A DNA stretch of 64,000 nucleotides from Pleurostoma richardsiae. Its lineage: Eukaryota; Ascomycota; Sordariomycetes; Calosphaeriales; Pleurostomataceae. The stretch lies in contig JANBVO010000001.1 in NCBI GenBank assembly GCA_030052745.1, forward strand, positions 2,294,001 to 2,358,000. Direction: 5' to 3'. The position numbers and the translations under genes are program-made. The notes beneath the pieces are model-generated. The model searched no databases, had not been told where the DNA came from, and saw only the letters and a program-made list of their open reading frames with translations. Position 1 is the stretch's first letter, and every line of letters starts with the position of its first letter. Shown here in pieces: positions 12,101 through 23,626 of the stretch.

Positions 12101-13287
12101 AAAGCTTCTAGCGATTGAGAACCCGGCATCTTGGATACCGTCCCTGGCCGCCCTGAGGTCACCATTCCAGATACCAGTCAAGCCCAGCCGCGCTGTGCTC
12201 AAGGACCTGCAAATCCGCATGGACTGGTTCTTACGCATCTTGCTGGCACACCCGACATTCGCATCGCACGAGATGCTCTGGGAATTCTTCCTCGTACCGG
12301 ACCTGCAGCCGGACATGATGGAGCAGCGCAGCAAGCTGAAGGCGGAGACGCGGGCCGAGAAGGTCCGTGACGAACTGGAGCCGCTCGAAGACGTCCGCGA
12401 GGTCGAGCAGTTCGTCGACTACGCCCGCGATATGGTCCGCAGCGTGAACTATTCAACTAAGAGCGTCGCGCGAAGGGTCAATGTCGTGGGCGTCGCGACT
12501 TCAGGTGAGCCCTCACTCTAGTTCGATATATGAATGCACATGTGAGATGCTAATCAGGGATTCAGACATACATGATGCCTCTGTTCTACTATCCCGCGCC
12601 GTTTCTACCCTGGCGTTCCTGCCATCAGAACATATCGCTGCCCTCGAGATCTACGCACGCACCCTCACCCCTCTCCAATCCAACCCCGTAGCCGTCTTCC
12701 ACGCCTCCTTCCTCGCCCTCCAGTCCACCATCGACGCCGTCCTCTCCGCCCTGGCCCGGCCGCCCCGCCTCATCGCGCAGATCGCCGCCCAGCGGCGGCA
12801 GGCCGAGCGCAACTACTCGAGCCTCAGCCGGTCGGCGCGGTGGCCGCTGGGCCTGCTCGACAACGACGCGCGGCAGCAGCGGGTCGCTGAGGAGCGCGAG
12901 GAGAAGGCGCGGCAGAGCAGGGAGGAGGGGGACAACCTGGCGCGGGAGCTGCGGTACACGCAGCAGGTCGTCGCGGCGGAGCTGGCGGGGTGGCAGGAGC
13001 TGCACGAGAGGATGGGCAGGAGGGCGGTCAGGGAATTGGCGAGGGGGATGCTGGTCACAGAGAGGATGAGGCTGGAGGGCATGAAGAGGGCTCTGAGGAA
13101 GTTGAGGGAGGTGGGCAGGCCGCCAGGGGGGACTGGCACCGGTGGACCAGCGGTGTCAGTGGCGGCCTCCTCGTCATCGATGCAAGAGCTATCAAACGGG
13201 GAGTCGAGCAGTGAGGCAGCCAGTCAGGCAGCTGAGGCCGACGATCCGGCCGAGGCCATCGCTCCGCCGCAAGAGGAGGTGGCGTGA
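9117..13287 (+). CDS. VPS9-domain, ankyrin-repeat and PX-domain trafficking protein
   Basis: VPS9 domains are exchange factors for Rab5-type GTPases in endosomal traffic, and PX domains bind phosphoinositides. The 1369-residue protein has an N-terminal region with Ser-rich disorder. A VPS9 module at about 380-530 shows the conserved Asp (D470 in NADTLVSLLLFVVI) and Tyr (Y511 in GEMGYALSTF). A Ser-rich linker, ankyrin repeats at about 690-950 (GTTLLSAAVQLG, GNTLLHIVND, FTPLMVASKYG), a PX-like domain at about 955-1070 (CRRSLTDFEHLAKLL, IPSL) and a charged C-terminal coiled coil follow. Exons are 9117-12504 and 12566-13287. The 61-nt intron has a TGCTAATC branch site, and splicing continues the frame as TSDIHDASVLL. 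The domain order recalls animal VARP/ANKRD27 combined with a sorting-nexin tail. The target GTPase is not known. Confidence 0.88.
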
Positions 13288-16200
13288 CGCGCAACACATG
13301 CAGCAGGGCCATCCGGATGATATCGGGGAATCGGATGAGCATGAGACACAAAACTTAACGGCTTTCCAAGAGAGGATACACCTCGACATCCTCTCTGTAT
13401 GTTTAATGAGATTTGCATAGACGAGCCTACCTACGGAGTATCAAACAAGGAGAGAAGGGGAGTACAACGGCAGCGTGGGCTAGAATGCCTCCATGATGAT
13501 ACATAGCTTTCAGCTTAGCCATTAAACTTGTTTCTTTCTTGCCGACTTCGCCGGGGCCTCGCCCTTCTCAGTGGATAGATAGAAACCCTTCCCGTCATGG
13601 TTCATGCGTTTTGCTGGGCGCCGGGCGCCGCGGGTGTGTTACGAGCACCACCTTCGCTCACCGTCATTTGTGACTCTTCTCCCTTGAAAGATGGAGCGCA
13701 CAGAGATATCCCGTCCGAGGTGCAGGCAACGCGCGACGCGCCGGCCTTGAGGGTGCGAGACCTTGCTTGATCGTCCCCCTTTTTGCCACCCGTCGTGGCA
13801 GCGAGAAGGGGACGAAGAATTACGCGAGCTATACAAGTGCAGTAGCGTGGCTGTGCCCACTCCCTCCAAGCGAGAGCTCCTATCTCTTGGTCGAAGCCCC
13901 CATCATGCTGTGCGGCTGGGCAAACCTACCTCCGATCTGTGATGTGGCAGCAAGGACATCTCCAGCCTCCCGAGTTTCCCGAGTGGATCATGAAAGCCGC
14001 TTGCCACCCGGTCCCCGCAGCGAAAGGATGGGAAACGACGTCGACGGCTGCGACTGTGAGTCATCGTCGACGATGAAACATGAAACGAACGTTCTGATGA
14101 AACATCGCACACTGGGGACGGTCTCTTTAGTGTCCTCTGTCCATCTTTTGCTGCATGCAGCGTTAGCGGTGGTGGTGATCGCTCACGTCCCCCCGGTTTC
14201 CCGAGCTGCCTAGGCTACTAGGCGACCCGCATCTGGGAGCTGGTGCCTTTCCCGCGCAGGGGAAACCGCTGCTATACAGCGTCCGGATGAAGGCAGGATG
14301 GGGCGGGGAGGGAAGAGAGGATACGAGGCCGGTAGAGCACGAGGGCCAATCGACGGGCCGGAGACACGACAGCGACAGGTTTTCGGGTGCCGGCTGGCGG
14401 CCGTGATTGGAGGTTGGGCTCGACGCGCCGTCGACGGAAGACAGGGGTCGAGCGCGTGCTCGCCGGCCAATGGGGATGCAGACACGAGATGCGACGGGCG
14501 ACGGTTTCCCGTGATCTTCGCGATCCGGTATCGCGGATCGCTTCTGGGATCTCGTATGACCGTGCGCAACCCGGGAACTTTGCGGACTTCCTGCTTCTCT
14601 CGGGTCAGGCGGTGTCCCGTGCTCCCAAAGGAACAAGAGAGGGAAGAACAAATCTTCCCTTCCCTTCGCTTCGGGTTTCAGACCGAGACCCCGGTCAGGC
14701 GCTTGCCCGATAATTCGGGTGCGGCTGTGCACCGGAGAGCTTGGCAGTTTGTTTGGACGAACAAGCGGCTCTAAGCGGGCCGGCCGCTAACAAATTCAGC
14801 AGCCGCCCGGCTTGGCTCCAATGAAGCTCCAGAAGAGGGTATTCGCATGAAGACCAAGGCCAGAGCTCCGCCCCCAGTCCGCCCGTTTTTTCAGTGAGAG
14901 GACAGCCGCCGGTCCTCCCATATTAATATCCCATGTCTCACCCCTGATGCTGTAGCCGCCGACAGTTAGGTAAGCGTCTCAGGCGTCTCGCCTAGCCTGA
15001 CAGACGCCCCTAGCCGAGCGCAATCTCTCTAGGCGCTTGCCTCTTCTCCCGAGATCTGTCGCTGCCTCTTTCTGACTCGCCGTCCCAGACGCTGGACAGC
15101 CGCCGGGTGTCTCCCAAAATAGACGAGGCTACAGAGGCGGAGGCGGTACTGGGAAGAGCCGAGCGCCGGTCAAGGAGCTCGACCACCGGACGGCGCCTAC
15201 TGGAGTAGCCGCTGCCCAAGGAGAGTCGGGAGACCTGCGCCTGACGCTCGCCCGATGATGGCATGACCTTTGTGCTACTGACGTGCAATCCACCACGGCA
15301 ACGGTGGTCCCACAGGGCCTAATTGTGGTGTCGCAGTAATCTGCGTAGGCGCCTAGGAGCAGCGAATGCCCAGCGACTGCGTCCTTGACCCTGAGTGTCC
15401 CTGATGAAAGGGGGCCGATCTAGAGGGAGAAGGATGGGGTATTGCGAGGGGGGCCGAGCAGAGAGTGAGTGACTGAGTGCTGCAGGACTAAAGTCGGAAA
15501 AGCGAAGCGAATGTTCCGGGCAACGAGCCGATTGATTGCGCGGATGGCAGCGCTGCACGTCTGCCCTCCCCGTGTCTTCGTGTCGAGCGAGTCGCAAGTC
15601 GCGCAGTGAAGTCGAGATAGACAAGAGACGAGTCGCGTTGGGTATCCGTGCCCTCCATCCCCCACACCGCGTCTGGCGCTCTGCAGGATACACAGAAACA
15701 TTCGTCGACGGCCCACGACGCTAGTTATGCATCAGTGCAGCGCAGCGTAGCAGCGAGCTCTGCCATGTGTCTAAATATGACTCATAGACGCTCTGCAGGG
15801 CTGCTTGCATACGGGGGCACGACGCAGAAGAGCCGGGCCAGCAGAGCGTTGTAGGCCATTCATCGATCCAAAAGCTGCATTCATAGCTGCAGCTCCAGGG
15901 ACGTCTTGTGGAGCGAGAACCAGGGCCGGTGTGCTAGCATTCCCTCTTTCGGATGAGTCTCCCAAGCTCTCTCTCTCTCTCTGAGAGCCCGGATAGAGCC
16001 TTTCCTGATAGAATAGATGGGAGATGGAGGAGCTTGGGCCAGCGCAGAGCTGCATGCAGAGAGCGGGATGTCCCTGGCGCCGACCCTCTGTAAAGCAGGT
16101 ACAAGCAGGACGAGGGACGGACTGGAGGTCATTGGTGATGCGGCGCTGTGCTTGTCACGCAGATCAGACGAGGCATCGAAGTGGGCAACATGCGATTCCT

Positions 16201-17124
16201 CGCTGTGATGCTCTGCCTCTCTGCTCCTGGCCTTTTCTTTTCCCTGGAGAACCTCGAGGTACCGATCGACTTGGCTGCGAGCCTGTGGTACAGTAGGAAG
16301 GTGAGGTACCTCCAGTCCTTGAGTCCCGTCCAAACGCAGCAGATTGGCGGGAGTGGGGCGGCGTGGGGTACGTACCTGAAGGTACCTACTTACACTACGG
16401 AGTACAACGACTGGCTTCTTTGCTGCATCTGCATCTGCTGCCTCTCCTTCTCTGGCCTCGAGGCCGGCCGACCAAAGACCAGCATGGATTCTGCGCAAGT
16501 CGAGATGTTCTCTTACATGGCCGCCCGACCTGACGCAGGATGGGTTCCCTCTTCTCCGCGTTTCAGGTTTCCACTTCGGGGCCTTTCTTTAATCAAAGAA
16601 GCCGCCCACGATGCACGACTATGCAGTATGTCATCGTCGTGTCGTCCGCAAGCGTGGCCCACACCCGCGTTGTCCATTGTCGTGCACCCTCTCCGTCGGC
16701 TCATGAGCTCCTTGGGCCCGGAGGTTGCAAGGGTCTCTTCTCTGGCCGGCCTGCGCCTCCATGCCCGGCCGATGATCTGGGCTCGTCTGTGGCGAGGATA
16801 AGAATAACCGCCATCCCTCCAGCCAAGTGGTTGTTGGATGCCTTCATCAGTCGTCTCTCTTCTCTCACTGTCTCCTTCACTCTACCAGTTCACCATCTTC
16901 TCTCTCTCTATCTCTCTTTCCAGCCCCGTCTAGACAGAGGCAGTCCAGCCTGATATTGCTTCACAGCAAGAGCGCCTCATCCCTCTACACACATCTCCTT
17001 CTCCTAGATTCACTGGAGCCGGTCTCCTTCTGTCGACGGACATATCTCCTCATCATAATTCCCTAATACTGGTCTCTCTCTGTGTCTGAGCAGACACAGG
17101 TCGCAAGCCAGTCCCGTCAACAAC
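13288..17124. other. Long gene-free interval (3.8 kb)
   Basis: No open frame here has convincing coding character; the longest overlap each other on both strands and match nothing I know. Visible details are the word TACGGAGTA at 13432-13440 and 16396-16404, a CT microsatellite at about 15967-15982, several GGTACC words near 16260-16390, and a pyrimidine-rich leader at about 16840-16925 just before the next gene. The length suggests a long upstream regulatory region or 5' leader for the gene at 17125, or an unrecognised noncoding transcript. Confidence 0.5.
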
Positions 17125-19028
17125 ATGTCCACGTGAGTGGCCCTGATATCCATCCCACTTGATCATCATGAAGATCGAGGGAGGCAGTGCTCTGCAGACG
17201 AGCCAGTCGTGCGTGCTCGAGTTATCACTAACCCTTTTTGCGCATCTGCAGTCTGGCAGCGGACGTATCGTTCGACTTCTCCTACCCCCAATGCGACCCC
17301 GTCACCCCCCCGAGCTTCACGTTTGACCCGTCGTTGCTCGATATCCCCTACCACCCCGGACACGCACGATCCAGCTCGCATGGGTCCGCCTACTCCATCG
17401 ACTCATCGCCCTCCGACTCAGTCAGTACGCGCAGGACCACACCCTCCCGGTCTCCCATTCGGACTCACGGTCCCCTCTTGCTGCCAAAGATCCGCTCCCA
17501 GGACCAGGCCATCACTGCGCCCGCCGCTTCGTGTGGTTCGCCGCCAAAGCGCCAAAGGACATCCCCAGCGCCGTCGACGGTCAACAGGAACGCGTTCCGT
17601 CCGGCGCACAACCGGAGCTTCACGAATCCTGAGACCATCAGCTTCTCGCCTCCCGTGAGCTTCTCGCCCCAGCTGTCCGATGACTCCAATACACCTACAC
17701 TCCTCTGCTCGCCAGTGAACTTCGCTCCGTCCCAGGATTTCCCGCCCAGTCAATCACGTCGCGCGTCGTCTTGCAGCCTGGACAATGTAGCCATCGAGAA
17801 ATATGGCTTCCCGACGTACCGCCAGATGCCCGCCTATGTAGCTGCGCAGGCCGCTACGACCGCCGCTCCCACCTCGCAGCTGCAGGCCTGTTTCTCGCAG
17901 CCAGAGGCTTTCATGTTCCAGCCTCAGCTGTATGCGCCGCGGGCTCCTTCTCCCTTGGCTGCGGCTCCTGCGCTGACGCCGGAGCCGGAGCCTACCACAA
18001 CACTCCTGGCACACCTGACCGCGCCGAATCCGGCGCCATCACTGGTGCATACAATCTCCTTTCCCCTGCGTGACCCTCACACCAAGCACTTCTGGTGGGA
18101 TGTTCGGCAAGTCAGGCAATGGAGTGCCTTCAATACCTCCGCGATCCTCTCCCTTCCCGGCGCAGCAAGCCTGCTTTACTGCCCCGTCCCTTCCTCTCTC
18201 ATCCCAACTCCTGTGGCTACGCAGCGTCACCCCGAGACCGAGTCAGCTTTGCACTCCATCTACGCCAGCTACTACCTCCCTAAGCTGAACTCAGCTCTCG
18301 CTGCCTCCTCCAGTCGCCCCCTTCAGCTCTCCGTCCCTAGCCGATCCTCATCTTCCCTGCCGTCTTCATCACCTTCGGACTGCATGTTCGTCGCCAATGT
18401 AACTGGTGAGCCCAGCACCGCGGCCGCCATCTTTGGCGGCAAGCCCACCGCGCGCGTTGTGGGGCTTGTCAAGAGCTTCGACCGCTTCAACACCGGCATG
18501 CGCGTCGAGGGCAACGTCAAGCGTGTCGAGTATCTCCGAGGGCTCGCCCACCTGCACCACGCCATGCGTGAACACTCGTGCCGCTACGGGTTCATCCTGA
18601 CCGAGATCGAGCTCGTTGTCGTGCGCAATGGCGCCGAGGGCACCCCTCACTTTGGCTACCTCGAGGTCGGCGTCGTGCAGCTGAATGCGAGCGGCACCGG
18701 CGAGCAGGGCGCCGCCTCGCAGGGAGAGAGTTCCACGTCCGCGGCCGGAGAGCTGCCCATGACGGCGTGTCTCGCGCTCTGGGGCCTGTGCATGATGGCG
18801 TCGGACGAGACGGGGGCGACGGGCCAGGGCCACGCGCACTGGCGCGCGGAGATCGGCGCTCCGGCGGAGGGCACGCGCCGCAAGGCGCTGCCGAGGGATG
18901 ACTGGATGCCGCAGCCGCAGCTGGCGGAGAAGAGGGAGGCCAAAAGAGCTAGAGGCTGGGTGTGGCCTGAGGATCCGATCGGGAGGAAGGAGTTGGGGAA
19001 AAGGGGAGTCCGGTATGGTGCCTGTTGA
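17125..19028 (+). CDS. Conserved fungal protein of unknown function
   Basis: The gene is modelled with a tiny first coding exon, 17125-17132 (ATG TCC AC), and a 119-nt intron with GTGAGT donor, CACTAAC branch site and CTGCAG acceptor. The second exon is 17252-19028, giving 594 residues that begin MSTLAADVSFDFSYPQ. The N-terminal 260 residues are Ser/Pro-rich and disordered. The C-terminal half looks folded (ISFPLRDPHTKHFWWDVRQV, NTSAILSLPGAASLL, KSFDRFNTGMRVEGNVKRV, YGFILTEIELVVVRNG). No enzyme motif or DNA-binding domain is recognisable. It lies downstream of the long gene-free interval and converges with the TAF3-like gene. The splice inference is good; the function is unknown. Confidence 0.75.
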
Positions 19029-19920
19029 AGAGCGCGGGTGGACAAAATGCAGTTAGAAAGAGACGGGACGAAGCATGGATTGGCTGGTTCCATCCTGCTC
19101 AAAGGGTAAATGAAGATGATAATGAGGTTGAGGATGATGACTGGATGCTGATGAGAAATGAGACTATGGCCTTTTCTCTCTGGGTCTGGAATGGGGAAAG
19201 GGGGAAAGGTAACATATTGGGTGGTCTTGTCATCATTGCTGGCTATAGTAGGTAGTCTTAATCTAACCGACGTCTGCAAGACGTGCTCGTTTCTATCTAT
19301 ACTCGTGACTGTCTTGGTGGTCTTAAAGAGGGTATCTAGGAGAGGTCCGGGTGTGTACAACAGACATGGGGGACAGCTTAAGGCGGTTTCTAGTGTAAAG
19401 TGCTAAGGCGGAGAGACTTACGCGCCGGACAAGCACACCTTTATCTAGAAGGACATTTCACCATGAGAGCCGTTGTATTAAGACAGTGATACCACGAGTC
19501 TCTTTTGTTACCATTTCCCGAACCACCGCTGAGGACATCATTGGCATGACCTTATCGACGGAATCACGTTTTGATTAACGGGTATAAATTCCTGTCATAT
19601 CCATGTCCCCAACCTATCTGGCCTGCTCCTGAGTTGTACGACATGTGTCCATGTCACCCTTTTCAACTCGAGGGAAGCGACTTCCTAGATGTGCAGCAAC
19701 AGATGCAACATTCCACATATCGGGCCCTCGTATGCGGTGGTCCGTCCACACGGGGGACTGTGCCAGGTATCGAACTGAATGTATCTTCCGCGAATCGAGG
19801 TAGATCGGCAAACCAGCTAAGCTCGAATCTACCGAGACCCTTCTTTTCCCTTGCTTGAAACCGTGACGCCATCGCTATGCAGAAAATCAATGAAGGTCGC
19901 AGAGCTATCTCCCAGCAGCG
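19029..19920. other. Convergent intergenic spacer
   Basis: About 890 bp between the 3' ends of the unknown-function gene and the TAF3-like gene. No gene, tRNA or repeat was recognised. Confidence 0.5.
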
Positions 19921-20658
19921 TCATGAGAAATCCATCTCCATGTCGTCCGGCATCGTGCCTATCGAACTCAGGCCAGAGCTTGGCGGTCGCGAGTCCGGCT
20001 CTGGTGAGTCCCGTGGTGGTGGTCCCTGCCTTCTGGCCATCCACGTGTGTATGCTGTTCAGCTCGCCGCCCCCCTCGACAATCACGACGCCGTGGTCGTT
20101 GCCTTTACCCAGTATCGTGCCCGTGTACTTGGCGTCCTCGGCTGCTTTGCTGTGCTTCTTCTTAAGTGCTGCGAGGCCGCGAGAGACACAAGCTGTCAGC
20201 CACAAAACACCTCCGCAAGATAATAAAGTCTGAGTCGGCCACGGCCAGGGTCAAAACTCACCGGTAAGGTAGTCCGTCGCCTCCTCCTCGACGCCCGCCT
20301 CGAGCGCGACCCTGCGGATCTCCTTGTGCCTCGGCCCCGCGAACCACGCGACGAAGTCCTCGACGCCGCGGGTGTCCTCTGCGCCGAAGAACTCCTGCTC
20401 CTCGAAGTTGCGCTGGGGCATCAGCGCGCCAGCGTCCTCGAGCGCGAGGCGCGCGTCGACGACGGTGGGGCACAGCGAGGTGTCGTTGTCGGCGGCGTGG
20501 CGCGCGGTCTCGGCGCAGAGCACGGCAAGGTAGCGCGCGGCGAGGTCGGTCAGCGAGTCGACGACGGCGGGCCGCGCGGAGTGGTAGCCGGCGGCGCGGA
20601 GGATCTGGAGGACCGCGGGGCGGAGGAGGGCGTGGTAGAAGGGCTCGGGAGGCGTCAT
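19921..20658 (-). CDS. TAF3-like histone-fold protein (bromodomain-associated domain)
   Basis: Proteins with this BTP histone fold, such as TAF3 and TAF8, pair with TAF10 or other TAFs in TFIID. Residues 5-80 read FYHALLRPAVLQILRAAGYH, then PAVVDSLTDLAARYLAVL and VVDARLALEDAGAL, the classic alpha1-alpha2-alpha3 pattern. A short acidic stretch and EDFVAWFAGPRHKEIRRVA follow, as in fungal TAF3-like proteins. Exons are 20262-20658 and 19921-20168, with a 93-nt intron (GTGAGT, CGCAG), giving 214 residues. The spliced junction reads YLTALKKKHSKAAED. No PHD finger is present, as is usual in fungi. The neighbour across a divergent promoter is TAF7. TAF3 versus another BTP protein is a judgement from the post-fold motif. 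Confidence 0.85.
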
Positions 20659-21526
20659 GGTCTGTCGGCCCTCAGTGTTGGTTTCGAGCAGGTCATGTGC
20701 ATGCAGAGGGTGGAAGAGAGGATTGATGTCACTACAGGCTGATGTAATGTGCCTACTAGTTCCGTTTTGCGCGGTAACGCGCTCGTCTGGCGGTTTGGGT
20801 CAGGTTGAAGATGGAGGCATGCGGCGGTTCAGAGGATTGGAGAAACATCGCGAGGCTGAAGTGCCAACTGGGGTCCCATTGGATCTTTGCCAATCCGGGT
20901 TAGACGTTGAAGCCCCCCACCAAGTGCGAGCGCGGCAGGGATCCACGGACAGGTAACTTATGTACCTATTAATTACTGCTTGCATTTCTCTTTTTTGAGT
21001 CCTTTTCTTTTGTGGACATTATTTTCTTTTCTCTGAGAGAAAATAGACTTGAAATATCTTATTGAATAGCTCCAATACGAGTATAACCTCTATGAACCTT
21101 ATTGTTCTTTTGTATTAAGTGACTACTGGTACGGATAGACAGAGTTACTTAGTAGCCAGCAGTGACCCGCTGCAAGGCTGATACAGTAGTGCTTAGGTAC
21201 ATTAGTACCTCAATCGATCACTCTTAACTCCGTAAAGTTCACTTGACGGTCGACGCTGCGCGACGATATCCATTCACTTAAAGCGTCCCAACCTACCCTG
21301 CGAATAAGCGAAACCGACTTCTCAACGCTTGCATCGGGTATTGTTCGCACCTTCACCTACATAAAGCATTTATCTTGCGAAGAGGTCTCTGGCCCTTCGC
21401 TTGATTCCCTTTGACTGCTTCCCAATATCGCGTCCCTAGCGCGGGACCATAGAATCAGCATCTACCTATTCAAACAACGAACAATAGGCATCCGCTCACC
21501 TTCTCGCGCGGGCGAGATCTTCGAAT
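20659..21526. promoter_or_regulatory. Divergent promoter between TAF3-like and TAF7
   Basis: An 868-bp spacer between two head-to-head TFIID-type genes. It contains an A/T-rich patch at about 20985-21125 with a near-perfect palindrome, TTTTCTCT-G-AGAGAAAA, at 21027-21043. No core-promoter motif is clear. Confidence 0.45.
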
Positions 21527-23035
21527 ATGGCGTCGACCTCGAGCAACACTTCCAAGCCCTTCAAGTTGAAGCTCAACCTGAAGACGCCCACCAGCGAGGA
21601 TGCTCCTTCTATCACCAGTGCAACGCCGGTAGAGACGCCGTCTGCCATGACTCCATCCCTTGCGACGCCCTCGGCTACGACCCCGTCGGGCACCAAACCC
21701 AGAATCAGACTCTTGAGCTCGAAACCTCCAACACCTGCAGATGGCGCGGCACCTTCAGCAATGCCGCCCCCGCCGCACCCAGCAGCAGCGGCGCCGGCGC
21801 CATCTGTGACGAGGACCAAGGCCGGCAGAACCTCGAAACCGACCGCGAAGAAGCGAGCGAAAGACGAAGGTTCGGGCGATGAAGGACCAGAAGCGGATGG
21901 CGATGGCGCAAAGCCCCGAAAACGCATCAAGCTCTTCAAGAATGGTATCGTTCTCAACCAGGATGGAGGGATGACGACCCCGATCCATCCTCCCGGTGAT
22001 GGCTACGATTCCGAGATGGAGGGCGCGGAGGAGGACCCCGTCATTGAGGAGCAGCTTATCTTCCGTATGATGGAGGGAGAGCACCTTGATTATCTTCGCA
22101 GGATGGTCGATGAGCGCAAGATCGGTGTCGGCGCGGATTTCGAGCTCCGCTGGCTCAGTGACCGCCGCGGTTATGTGCGCATCCAGGGCCAGATGTTCGC
22201 CACGGTCCTGGTCGACTTGCCTACCATTATCGAGTCAATGAAGACGTGGGACAGGAAGGCTATGGTCAAGTCCGCCGATATATGCCAGATGCTGTTGGCA
22301 TTCGCCAGGGTTAAGAACGAGCAGGAAGCCAGGACCATCGAGTTGCCCAAGGTCATCGGGAACGATTTTAGATGGCCGCACGGCCTCACCCCCCCCATGC
22401 ATGACAGTATTCACCGCCGGTTCCGGAAACGTCTGAGTCATAAGGAGATCCAGAACAAGGAGAAGGAGGTTGACAGGCTGCTGAAGGAAGATAACGACGC
22501 CAAGCAGACCAAATGGGAGTGGGTCGACGAACGGAGGACGACGACCGCGGCTTGGTCGCCGCAGTCCCAGGGCGAAGAGATGTACTCGGAAGACGAGCAA
22601 GACGCAGAAGGCGAGATGGACGACACCGGTTACTTCCCGGCGCAAGCCAACGGCGGCCACGACGAGGATGAGATCGGCGATGATGTGCTGGCGCAGATGG
22701 AAGCTGAGTTGGACGACGACGATGAAGAGGCGCCTGAGGCCACGCCCATGACGGCCAATGCGGCGACCCCGCCTGGAATGAGCGACGACTACGATGACGA
22801 GGACGGCGATGAAGCTGTGGATCCCGATGACAAGGAGCGGCGTAACGAGGAGAAGGGCATCAGGGATGAGCTGGAAGAACTCGACAAGGATATCGCTAAC
22901 GCCGAGGGGCTGTTGCAAAACCAGCGAAACCCGATTCTACGCCAGAGGATGCTCGCCAAAGTCAACAATCTCAAGGAAATGCGTCGCCTCAAGGCTAGAT
23001 CTGTCGGCATCACTCTTGATGATGACGAAGACTGA
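21527..23035 (+). CDS. TAF7: TFIID subunit 7 (TAF7/TAFII55)
   Basis: TAF7 is a TFIID subunit that contacts TAF1 and restrains its activity before transcription starts. The disordered Pro/Thr-rich N-terminus (residues 1-160) is followed by the TAFII55 domain at about 165-330: HPPGDGYDSEMEG, EEQLIFRMM, RGYVRIQGQMFATVLVDLPT, then IESMKTWD, KSADICQMLLAF and FRWPHGLTPPM. The C-terminal third is acidic (DDDDEEAPEA, DDYDDEDGDE) and ends in a predicted coiled coil (NLKEMRRLKARS). It is a single 502-residue exon, a usual fungal length. The start at 21527 precedes a short Ser/Lys-rich leader, and no better upstream Met is in frame. Assignment is secure. Confidence 0.93.
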   Translation: MASTSSNTSKPFKLKLNLKTPTSEDAPSITSATPVETPSAMTPSLATPSATTPSGTKPRIRLLSSKPPTPADGAAPSAMPPPPHPAAAAPAPSVTRTKAGRTSKPTAKKRAKDEGSGDEGPEADGDGAKPRKRIKLFKNGIVLNQDGGMTTPIHPPGDGYDSEMEGAEEDPVIEEQLIFRMMEGEHLDYLRRMVDERKIGVGADFELRWLSDRRGYVRIQGQMFATVLVDLPTIIESMKTWDRKAMVKSADICQMLLAFARVKNEQEARTIELPKVIGNDFRWPHGLTPPMHDSIHRRFRKRLSHKEIQNKEKEVDRLLKEDNDAKQTKWEWVDERRTTTAAWSPQSQGEEMYSEDEQDAEGEMDDTGYFPAQANGGHDEDEIGDDVLAQMEAELDDDDEEAPEATPMTANAATPPGMSDDYDDEDGDEAVDPDDKERRNEEKGIRDELEELDKDIANAEGLLQNQRNPILRQRMLAKVNNLKEMRRLKARSVGITLDDDED

Positions 23036-23626
23036 GAGGAGAGTAGGAAGTACTTCGGTACGGTCGCATAATTTGTGGGATCCGTTGATGCCATTCCGAA
23101 GAAACGACTATGGCAATGGGAAGACCATCTTGAAATTGGACCCAGGATCAGTGGTCTTTATGGTGTTCAGAGCAAGCGCGCTCTAGAAGGGCGGTCTGGA
23201 TCATCGCTCTGGCTCCCTTATCGCCTCCGTGGCAGGAGACTTAGCATATCCATTCTTACCATCTTGGAGGAACAGGAGACCAGGGAGAAGGAACTGGTTG
23301 CTAGCATGACTTCCAATGATGGAAGACATAATACCCTCTTTGCATGCCACGTCCTTGGAAGGCTCTAGCTCTCCGCGTGTCTGTTAGACGTTGTATCGTA
23401 TTAAGATCAAGCATAGTTCCCCAACGGAACACGTTGCACCTCGCAGTAGAGCTCGAGGAAGAACAAACAGTCTGCCTTTACAGATGATCCTTCTTCCCGC
23501 TTATGGCTCCATGATATATGATATACAATGTTGCATCAACATTTCCAGGTCCCATATGATACAGTCTATCCTCCTCCAAGCGGACATCCACAGTAGCTCC
23601 GTCAGGATTCAAATCCCTACACCTCT
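23036..23626. other. Convergent spacer TAF7 / MRPL37
   Basis: 590 bp between two gene 3' ends. No gene or repeat was recognised. Confidence 0.5.

Noticed and set aside
14163-14774. Overlapping open frames of 150-190 codons on both strands
   Set aside because: They arise in a GC-rich stretch with few stops in all frames; products are Arg/Pro/Ser-rich without domains.
16148-16801. 217-codon frame with Cys-rich hydrophobic segments
   Set aside because: Overlaps other frames, no family similarity, odd composition and no supporting splice or start context.
22235-22918. Long antisense open frame over TAF7
   Set aside because: It is the complement of an acidic, GC-rich coding region; the Leu/Val/Arg-rich product is typical of a shadow frame.
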